From positions 802,001 through 866,000 of the forward strand of contig JAJEKV010000093.1 of NCBI GenBank assembly GCA_021234155.1: a stretch of 64,000 bases of DNA, written 5' to 3'. Below are positions 56,564 to 64,000 of this stretch, in pieces; within the stretch, counting starts at the first letter, position 1, and each line of letters begins with the position of its first letter. Both the position numbers and the translations under genes were made by a program. The notes under the pieces are model-generated. The model saw nothing but the letters and a program-made list of their open reading frames with translations. It was not told the DNA's origin and did no database searches. The stretch comes from Isoetes taiwanensis. Its lineage: Eukaryota; Streptophyta; Lycopodiopsida; Isoetales; Isoetaceae.

Positions 56564-58714
56564 TCAGCAAAGCAAAGGATTGGCTAGGTCCCTTGTCAGA
56601 TTTGATAATACCTCAATATATCGTCCATTTTCATGTACCAATTCCTCCACTTCTACAAGCTTCCTACAAGAAACAAATAAGGTTGTCCACGATCTTGAAC
56701 AAGGGTTAAGTGGCATATTATGAAGCAATTGTTCCCCCTCATCCACTAAACCTGCTCGTCCAAGCATGTCAATTATGCAGTTATAATGTTCTACAACTGG
56801 TACAATGCCATAATCAAAACTCATAAAAATGAAGTAATGACAACCTTTGTCCACAAAACCAACATGGCTGCATGCTGAGAGAATTGTCACAAATGTAAAC
56901 AAAAATGGCATTACACCTTTTCTTTGTATCTGTTCAAACAGCTGCAGGGCTTTCTTGGCATGCCCATGGTGAGCATATGCTGCAATCATGACATTCCAAG
57001 TCACATCATCCTTTTGAGGCATCTTTTCAAACATATTTTGCGCCTCTCGTAAATTGCCACACTTACTGTACATATCCAGCAAGGCTGTTGCTATCACAAC
57101 ATCAGAGCCCAATCCCTTGTCAACTATTTTAGAGTGCAAATTCATTCCTTCAAAGAGATCAGACTGGATAGCACATGCATCTATAATGCCAATAAAAGTT
57201 ATTTTGTCAGGTATAACACCTTGAAACTCCATTTCTCGAAACAAGCTCAGAGCCTCATATGTTTCTCCATGCTCAACACAAGCTGTAATTATAGAGTTCC
57301 ACGAGACAAGATTCCACAATCCTAGCCTATAAAATATCAGGCGTGCATCTTTTAAAGTCCCGGATCTGCTATACATACTGATCAGGGTGTTTGCCACATC
57401 AAGGTCTGTTACATAACCAGCATTAATTATGCAACCATGCATCTGCTTGGCTCTGGCTGTATCTTCTTGTCCAAATGCAGAAATAACACACATAAATATG
57501 AACTTATTTGGTCTTATATCTTCAAGTTCCATCTTTTGGAACAGTTCCAGAGCTTCCATGCTATATCCACATTGGTTATATGCTGTAATTATAGCAGTCC
57601 ATGAAATACCATCATGATCAGTCATTTCATCAAAGATCTTGCGTGCCTCCTCAACATACCCACACTGAGCAAAGGCAGCAATGAGGCTATTGGACGTAAA
57701 CTTATCAGGTTCTATATTTTTCTGCTGCATAGCATGGAAAAGCTGAACAGCTTCTGCACCACATCCACATTGCACATATGCTGCGATCAGTCCATTCCAT
57801 GAAATCAAATCCCGAGCATGCATATGGTCAAAAGCCCTCTCTGCTTCTTCTAGGCTGCTGCATTTACCGTACATGTTGATCAAAGCATTTCCGACAATAG
57901 AATCCTTTAGGTATTGACATTCAACTACAAGTGCATGCATCAGTCTGCCTTCTGCAAGTACTGCCTCCTTAGCACAAGCAGACAACATGGTCACGATTGT
58001 AACCCTATTAGGGTTCAGCTTTTCCAGCTGCATTTGATGAAAGAACTCAATAGCTTCTCCACTGCAGCCTGTTCTAGCATATGTTCCAACCATCGCAGTC
58101 CAAGAGATGACATCTCGGTAAAACATAGTATTGAATACTTTCCTAGCATTCTCAATACACCCACATTTTCCATACATGTTAATTAGAGAATTGTTCACAT
58201 GAAGACTGGATTCAAAGCCATAATGCAAGATAAGAACATGAATGAACTTACCATAACACAAGTTCAGTAGATTAGAAGAAGCAGATAGGCAATTGACACA
58301 AGTGACAATATCTGGAGAAGGCCCTTCTGATCTCATGCTTTGGAACAATCCAAGTGCCTCTCTGCAGTGGCCTAAGTTAGAGTAACTAGATATCATGCAA
58401 TTCCAAGACACCACGTTGGGTTCAGGCATTGTTCTAAACAAACTCAGAGCTTGATCAAGCTGTCCATATTGTAGACATGCATCAATCATTAAATTCCACG
58501 AAAACACATTCTTTTCGTGCATTGAATCAAATACGACAAATGCATCCTTGAAAGCTAAACACTTGCCATACATTTGCACGAGAAGGTTACTCAGGAAGGT
58601 GCTGCGCCCAAAAGTTTCTTTGATAAGATGCGCATGGATTCGCCTTCCATCAGCCAGGGCTTTATTGTTGCTGCATTGTCGTAAAATTGATGTGAACGGA
58701 AGCTGGTCAGGCAT
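56564..58714 (-). CDS. PLS-class pentatricopeptide repeat protein, truncated E domain, no DYW
   Basis: A single uninterrupted frame encodes 716 residues. PPR proteins bind RNA in plastids or mitochondria, one base per motif, and serve in editing, splicing or stability. Roughly twenty 31-36-residue motifs fill the protein. Repeated signatures include LINMYGKCG (twice in variants), DVISWTAMV, DLISWNGLI, NLVSWNSII, DDVTWNVMI and the final YNCIIDMLGRAG...SWTTLF. The mix of P, L and S motifs and 'SWN' phrases marks the PLS class typical of editing factors. The E domain begins (SCRKLVEVEELV) but does not continue as usual, and no DYW deaminase follows. If this is an editing factor, it would need a partner supplying the deaminase. 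No introns are seen. The N-terminus (MPDQLPFTSILRQCSN) starts directly in a motif with no obvious transit peptide, so the organelle is undecided and an upstream exon is possible. It is the only intact gene here. Confidence 0.93.
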   Translation of the reverse strand: MPDQLPFTSILRQCSNNKALADGRRIHAHLIKETFGRSTFLSNLLVQMYGKCLAFKDAFVVFDSMHEKNVFSWNLMIDACLQYGQLDQALSLFRTMPEPNVVSWNCMISSYSNLGHCREALGLFQSMRSEGPSPDIVTCVNCLSASSNLLNLCYGKFIHVLILHYGFESSLHVNNSLINMYGKCGCIENARKVFNTMFYRDVISWTAMVGTYARTGCSGEAIEFFHQMQLEKLNPNRVTIVTMLSACAKEAVLAEGRLMHALVVECQYLKDSIVGNALINMYGKCSSLEEAERAFDHMHARDLISWNGLIAAYVQCGCGAEAVQLFHAMQQKNIEPDKFTSNSLIAAFAQCGYVEEARKIFDEMTDHDGISWTAIITAYNQCGYSMEALELFQKMELEDIRPNKFIFMCVISAFGQEDTARAKQMHGCIINAGYVTDLDVANTLISMYSRSGTLKDARLIFYRLGLWNLVSWNSIITACVEHGETYEALSLFREMEFQGVIPDKITFIGIIDACAIQSDLFEGMNLHSKIVDKGLGSDVVIATALLDMYSKCGNLREAQNMFEKMPQKDDVTWNVMIAAYAHHGHAKKALQLFEQIQRKGVMPFLFTFVTILSACSHVGFVDKGCHYFIFMSFDYGIVPVVEHYNCIIDMLGRAGLVDEGEQLLHNMPLNPCSRSWTTLFVSCRKLVEVEELVHENGRYIEVLSNLTRDLANPLLC

Positions 58715-58715
58715 T

Positions 58716-58724
58716 TCACGTCAT
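58716..58724 (-). promoter_or_regulatory. Minimal upstream ORF before PPR start
   Basis: ATG-ACG-TGA lies immediately upstream of the PPR start and ends one base before its ATG. If it is in the transcript it could reduce or couple translation. Whether the 5' UTR includes it is unknown. Confidence 0.35.
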
Positions 58725-59003
58725 AGTGGCACCTTCTTAAAACTGCGACCATGTATAACTTTTAAGATCCTCTGTCTGTTTATCATCCATCAATTTCAAC
58801 TCCGTAGCCTCCTCAGAATAATTAAGTACATTCATATTGAGGACTCGTGGATCTAGCTTCCATTTACTAGAAAATCTAATCTATATTCCGACAACATACC
58901 GTTGTCTCCACCTGAACAAAGCTATATCTTTCCTTTTAACACCCTCCTCCTTGGGTTTTTATGGCTAAAACAGTCATATATCAGAAAGGCTCGTAACGCG
59001 ATA
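58725..59003. other. Upstream region of PPR gene
   Basis: Presumed promoter and 5' UTR of the PPR gene on the minus strand. No clear TATA box was found, as is common for PPR genes. Confidence 0.35.
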
Positions 59004-59217
59004 GGGCGTTATCACGGAGGCTCATAACACCCTCGAGCCTCCGAGGGTGTTAAGGAAGATAACGCCCTGGCCCTCGGGCGTTAATGGGAATAAAATTCAA
59101 GGGCAATATGGCCATGGCCAAAATGGCAATGGCGAGGGAGATGCCCTCGCCATTTTGGCCATGGCCATATTGCCCTTGAATTTTATTCCCATAACGCCCT
59201 CTGACCAGGGCGTTATC
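59004..59217 (+). repeat. Foldback structure: nested hairpins built on ATAACGCCC
   Basis: The main hairpin has arms 59,058-59,138 and 59,144-59,217 with a 5-base loop (AGATG). The arms are nearly perfect except for a six-base difference near the loop and a few bases near the base. A smaller hairpin precedes it: GGGCGTTATC (59,004-59,013) pairs with GATAACGCCC (59,058-59,067), enclosing AACACCCTCG / CGAGGGTGTT (59,026-59,051). The two hairpins compete for the same left arm. No coding is plausible. It could be a foldback or MITE-like element, or a small-RNA precursor. Confidence 0.85.
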
Positions 59218-59392
59218 TACCCCGTAGAGAACAAGGGTAGCACTTCCACTGCGACGAATATTCAGATTGATCAAAGGCCATACCCATATCCTCTTTTGTT
59301 TTATAGTTTTAGCCCGGGCCAAATACATTGGCTCCCCTTAATATTAGTTCAAATTATACCCTCTTTTTGTTTGGGTTTAGGGTCCCAAGGAT

Positions 59393-59433
59393 GGAAACCC
59401 CCCAGCTTTCAGCCAAAGCCTTGGGAGGTTTCC
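59393..59433 (+). repeat. Hairpin, GGAAACCTCCCC family
   Basis: GGAAACCCCCCA and TGGGAGGTTTCC are separated by 17 bases. This is the same arrangement as the three 42-bp hairpins at 61.7-62.1 kb. Confidence 0.7.
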
Positions 59434-61394
59434 AATCTTGCTAATCTCGGGAGGTTTCTATAAAATTCCAAAAATATATTAATTTTTCTTTTTACTGACG
59501 CCAGACTAATAATAACCCAAATTTAATGTCTATTGCCATCGCCGGAATATCTTTGGCGCTCATTTTTTGCTCGTGGATATGGCGGCGATTGATTGGGCCA
59601 TCATGGCCTTCGTCATAGCCGAGTTGTTGGATCTTCAAAATTTGGGATGCGACTTACTCCAAAATCTTTGTCTCAGGATCCAGCTGTTCCGTCCATCTTT
59701 GGAGCTTATTTTCGGCATTCAACGTATATGAATGTCCTTATCGCTTGCTCTATTCTTCTTGAATCCCCACTTTTGTTTGATCATGCAACGCAGAGTCGAC
59801 TATAAGCGGCATCGTTAGATTATGGTAAAACTACCGGAGGGTTCGCTCCAAGCATGTTAGGCTTTCCACACCATTAGCCCGACCGCATTCAATGGCAAAT
59901 ACCACGAGATTACTCAAAATCATTTTAGGGCTATCTAATGGAAGTCTTGGGCGTCGCCTGCGGCATGGTATAGCCAGCCATGTGGCAACTTTGGAATGAT
60001 TTATGCTATGATATTAACGGTAGGTCTTTGCCTCTCGAGCATCTCTATGAAGCGGCACAAGTGATTACGCCCTCATTGCGGATCACGGTAGAGAATGGGC
60101 TGCTTCATGTTTTTGGATCTGCTATAACCTATTGCTTGGGTTGGAGACATCGATACAAATCGACTGATCTCAACGAAATATTGTGGAAGATATGATTCAA
60201 ACTTCCTTGGCAAAGCACAAATCCGGCTTATTGAATATAAACAAAGGTTTGTCAGTCATCGATAATTTCATTTTGCATGCTTGGATGTACTTGAACGATG
60301 CATCTATTCATGTCACAATGTTTTTATTTGTTATTCGGATTTTCAAGAGCCAAGATATCTGATGGCAAATGACTTTGATTCAGAAAAGATACAATAAAAC
60401 ATGTGCACATGTTAACTTTTGTTTGCATGGAAATTTTTCTAGAAATATATACAAGAGGCTCACAGTTTCTAATGGCTCGTTGGCCCTTTACATGATAGCA
60501 TAACTAAAACGAGTTTTGCCTTAAATAGCATTTGCAAAATCAAAGGTGGCGATTGCCATGAAGCATGGAGCTTGAGTTGCCTTGAAGCATGGAGCTTGAG
60601 AAGGTTAGCAAAGACCATTTGATAATAAATATGTTCTAAGACCAGGTTGGAGCTTGAGCAGGTTAACAAAGACCATTTGGTTTGATTTCTCGTTTGCATG
60701 TTTTACATTGATTGGTACTTACTACAAATAAGTGATGCACAAACATAACTTGTGTCCTATTGTTTTTGAGATATATGCCTATGTTTCCATAGCAAAAGTG
60801 CATCTAGAAACTTTGCTTTCATGCATTTGATGCTTGTTTCACCATGGAAAAGAATGGGTTTTCTCCTTTTCAAAACATTGTCTAAGGTAATTAAACTGAG
60901 TTACTTCTAAGGAGCTGCATATAATATACTCAAAATGAGAAGGCAACTCACCATTTTCTATGTCCCAAGTTTTTATTCTTGTCTAGTTTTTATTCTAATG
61001 TTGAGATGATTTCTTGGCTGTTTAGGACACCAAAGGAGGGATTTAAAAAAGCTGTTATTTGAAGACTGCAGTTGAAATGTTCTTTAAAGACTTCTTTCTG
61101 ATGCTGATGTAATTTGCTGGAGCCCATTGTCTCATGACCTTTATCGTCATTGTAAAGGTTGTCAATTCGTGACATGTAACTATGATTAGATTTAAATACA
61201 AAAAATTTTCTTCTATATATACTCTTTATCTCTTTATGAATTTGTATCTTGTTAAATTCAAGCATCATTATAGTCCAGACAAAATCCAATAGCCTTTTAT
61301 AATGACGAAATGATGACAATGATGAGAATGCCGATGAAAATGTGTTAAAACACTAATGAAGCATATGATAGATGTGTGAAGCATATGATGGATG
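59434..61394. other. Spacer, nothing recognised
   Basis: No gene was recognised. A local duplication at about 60,554-60,680 repeats GCATGGAGCTTGAG and GTTA.CAAAGACCATTTG. A 109-codon minus-strand frame at 60,990-61,319 has no family features. Confidence 0.4.
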
Positions 61395-61705
61395 TGCTGA
61401 ACAAACCTGGCAAAAAACTTGACGTAAACTTTGACGAAAAACTTGACATAATTCTGACGCATACTAGTCGAATATTTCTGATGAAAAATGTGATGAAAAT
61501 TCTGACGTTAAGTCTGGCGAAAAAATGACGAAAATTCAGACGATAAGTCTGATGAACATTCTGAAGATTTTCGTCGGGACAATCGACGAAAATTTTGACG
61601 CAAAATTAGACGATTTCGTTAGAGAATATAAATTAGAATATACGTCAGTCATATGATTCTGTGAAGGGTTTCTGACGATTTTTCTAACGTGAAGGGTTCT
61701 CAACG
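61395..61705 (+). repeat. Cluster of TGACG/GACGAAAATT short repeats
   Basis: More than ten degenerate copies of (C/T)TGACGAAAA or TTCTGACG in both orientations lie within 300 bases, including TTTTCGTCGGGACAATCGACGAAAATTTT (read as an inverted pair). Dense short subterminal motifs of this kind are seen in CACTA-type DNA transposons, but neither a CACTA end nor a transposase was found. Confidence 0.6.
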
Positions 61706-61748
61706 ATTTTTCATGGTTTGGAAATAGGACGCGCGCACTAGACCCAAT

Positions 61749-62165
61749 GGAAACCTCCCCTAGTTTCCTTGGAAAATTGGGGAGGTTTCCATTAAAATAT
61801 TTTTAAAAAAAAGTCGTAATCAATAAAGGCGGGTGCAATCAATAAAGGCGTGTTGTGCAACCACCGAGGTGGATATTAAAAAAGCATGTGGATCGAGGCG
61901 GATCGTGAGGGGGGTTTTTTTTCTAATTTTTATGGGAAATCTCCCCTGTTTTCTTATATGGAAACCTCCCCAGGTCTACCAAGAAAATTGGGGAGGTTTC
62001 CAGGGAAAGGTGGGGAGGTTATTTTCCAAAATGGAAACCTCCCCAGGTCTACCTGGAAAGTTGGGGAGGTTTCCAGGGAAAGGTGGGGAGGTTTCCGGGA
62101 AGATGAATAGAATAGAATAGTCTTTTTAACGTCCAGGGAAAGTTGGGGAGGTTTCCACTGAAAGT
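61749..62165 (+). repeat. Array of 42-bp hairpins GGAAACCTCCCC-N18-GGGGAGGTTTCC
   Basis: Three hairpins with perfect 12-bp arms and an 18-base loop lie at 61,749-61,790, 61,960-62,001 and 62,033-62,074. Additional right-arm copies (GGGGAGGTTTCC or GGGGAGGTTA) at about 62,012, 62,085 and 62,145 are spaced by AGGGAAAGGT-type linkers. Loop sequences differ while arms are conserved. Open frames through the array are incidental. Confidence 0.85.
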
Positions 62166-63214
62166 GGGGGAGGGTTCCACGGAAAATTGTGTTGCTATAA
62201 ACCTTTTATGCAAACCAAGCACCACCTTTAACAGCAAAAAGTACTACAGCTCCTAACCAATGTTTCAAACTTTTCCTGTGTAGAATGCAAACTAATGTCC
62301 AAGTACCCATCATGATACAATCTTTCACATTGTTTTATATTCTTGGCCTAATCCTCTAAGATGTAGGTAGAGGAAGCATTTGTCTCAAGGCACTCCATAT
62401 AAAGCAACTATAGATGATTAAAATACATTGCACAAAGCACAGACCTAGAGGCAAATCATTGCAGGACTTACTATCAACTATGTCGAGGTATGTCTAGAAC
62501 TTATGAAAATTTGCAGTTATGCCTATACATCTGTGCTTCAATAACATGATCTAGGTGAACGACAGTTATTTTTAGATATCGGTGTGATTATTCCATCTGT
62601 AGCCGCATATGATGGCATTAAAGCATGGTTAAGAGTGTCAGCAAGGCACAAATCTGATATGGACTTGATAAAAGATGAAGGCAACAATGTTACTCCAGAT
62701 GTTAGCATTGCAAAAAATACAGCCTTCTCTAAATGCAACATCTATGTTGTAATTAAGCAAAAGCTGGAAAAAACAAAAGATACAAGGGAGAAACGAAATC
62801 TTGCAATTCAATGTCAGTCTCATATGCTAGAGCAACGTTCTTGCAGAAGTCAATATTGGCATTGGAGAGCATTGTCACATCGGTCTCCTGAAAATCATCT
62901 ATGCAATGGTTCTCTTCTTATATAGAAGAGAACCATCATTCTAGGGAAAGGGACGCTAGTTTTGGCGCTAGCTCTGCTTTTGGATCCAAGCTTTCTTTGG
63001 CACAAGCCTGCTATAGCGCATGCTTTCTTTGGCCTTTTCTCCCATAAAAGCCTTGTGTCTTCCTGCATTCCTCATCGGCATTTTATCTGAAGTTCCCCCT
63101 CCCACCTCTTACTCTCCTATATGGGTTTTACTTTTTTTTGGTGTTGGCCAATGGGCTTTTGCATTTTTCCCAGCATTAGCACATGGCTGCGGAGGCACCA
63201 AGGGGAAGCCCCTT
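62166..63214. other. Spacer with a coding-like frame
   Basis: A plus-strand frame at 62,584-62,925 (113 codons, GTG start) encodes a basic, charged peptide with no known motif. It could be an exon fragment. Nothing else is recognised. Confidence 0.35.
62906..62936. repeat. Perfect 13-bp-arm hairpin
   Basis: ATGGTTCTCTTCT and AGAAGAGAACCAT flank a 5-base TATAT loop with no mismatch. Its function is unknown. Confidence 0.7.
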
Positions 63215-63412
63215 GGGTTGGGCCTATATTTTTCTTATCTCGGCGTAGCCAGGTGGCTTCAGAGGATCATTATGGATCATCTCTTCAATTTTTGATATTA
63301 TGCTCTTATATTTCTATTCCGAGCTTTATAGTTTCTTGACTTGACCCATGGATGGTTTCTAACACATTTAATAATTATGCATATCGTTCGGTCTTACCCG
63401 GAGGTTGGAGCT
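63215..63412 (+). repeat. Tandem duplication of about 230-bp period, copy 1
   Basis: Starts GGGTTGGGCCTATATTTTTC, passes TATCTCGG.GTAGCC and TCAT.ATGGATCATCT, and ends GG.GTTGGAGCTC. It is repeated at 63,445-63,628. Confidence 0.75.
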
Positions 63413-63444
63413 CACTCATGTGCATGAAGGCACTTTTGTAATAC

Positions 63445-63628
63445 GGGTTGAGCCTATATTTTCCTATCTCGGTGTAGCCTCGTGGTTTTAGGGATCCTCA
63501 TGGATCATCTTTTCCATTTTGATATGTGCTCTTGTATTTCTAGTCCCACTTTGTAGCTTGAACCCCAAATAGATGGCTCCTAACCTGAGATTGACAATCA
63601 CATGTGGTTTGGTCGGGGTTTGGAGCTC
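63445..63628 (+). repeat. Tandem duplication of about 230-bp period, copy 2
   Basis: Same order of phrases as 63,215-63,412, diverged by substitutions and short indels. The GCC-rich sequence just before copy 1 is not repeated. Confidence 0.75.
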
Positions 63629-64000
63629 TCGATATATATGGATAATTATTTTTTTATATAAGTGGCGGGTGGGGCGCGTGGAACATCTTAGCGGGCGATT
63701 TGAGTCCTTTGCTTGGATGGGTCCCGACCTTGATTTTGCGGTTCAAAGTTTGGGAGCCACCCCATCCTTCTAGATGTTCTCAAATGGGCCCTTGTAAGAT
63801 TGTACCTGAATTATCTTATATATCCCACGGTCCCACCGCAGGAGTGTGTGTTGTTGATTTTACCTATTTGGGGTTCATAATTTTTGTTCCCCTCTTCACT
63901 CATTTTGGGATTCATCAGTTTGTTTCCCCATGGGTCATTGTACTAATTTTTCATTCAGCTCAATGGAACACCACTTCACTTCACTTCGGATGTTGATATT
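63629..64000. other. End of window, nothing recognised
   Basis: Overlapping plus-strand frames at 63,573-63,996 have no family motif. Confidence 0.4.

Noticed and set aside
57134-58186. Plus-strand ORFs within the PPR gene
   Set aside because: They are shadows of the intact minus-strand PPR frame.
61833-62120. Open frames with Gly/Pro-rich repeat peptide through the hairpin array
   Set aside because: The periodic peptide follows from the repeated GGGGAGGTTTCC sequence; the symmetry of the DNA explains it better than coding.

Overview
This window looks like nuclear DNA of a land plant, most likely a fern or other early-diverging vascular plant. The evidence is one intact intronless PLS-type pentatricopeptide repeat (PPR) gene written in the style of fern and lycophyte PPR proteins, a plastid-type aspartate kinase with introns, a dirigent-like gene, plant LINE and Ty1/copia retrotransposons, a TRIM, a satellite block and long AT-rich spacers. 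No rRNA, convincing tRNA or CRISPR array was seen. The organism call is inference from gene style, not from a species marker.

Layout. 1-1.8 kb is spacer. 1.8-6.1 kb is a nearly full-length but decayed LINE (endonuclease, reverse transcriptase, poly(A) tail). 6.1-17.7 kb is spacer with two sets of long direct repeats, a LINE 3' tail and copies of a short dispersed hairpin repeat. 17.7-18.4 kb (minus) is a frameshifted dirigent-like gene with a TATA box. 23.8-25.7 kb is a second, 5'-truncated LINE copy. 25.7-27.3 kb holds unrecognised coding-like debris.

29.5-38.1 kb (minus) is a multi-exon aspartate kinase gene. Its exon pieces can be followed from the KFGGSS motif to the C-terminal ACT domain. 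A complete 5.7 kb Ty1/copia element (31,861-37,599, with 5-bp target duplication AACTC) lies in its first recognisable intron, antisense to the gene. 38.5-41.5 kb (minus) carries coding-like exons of a gene I do not recognise. 41.8-45.8 kb contains several tandem repeats. 45.8-50.65 kb is a satellite block: about 815-bp units in one orientation, then a roughly 307-bp telobox-containing tandem repeat, then units of the same family inverted.

51.1-55.2 kb (minus) is a broken multi-exon gene with DNA-methyltransferase-like motifs, interrupted by a complete 415-bp TRIM. 56.6-58.7 kb (minus) is the only intact gene, a 716-residue PPR protein. 59.0-62.2 kb holds a large foldback structure and a family of 42-bp hairpins. 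The rest is spacer and a 230-bp tandem duplication.

The genes do not form a pathway. Apart from the PPR gene, each recognisable gene carries small indels, so each is either a pseudogene or affected by consensus errors. Reads and transcripts would decide between these.
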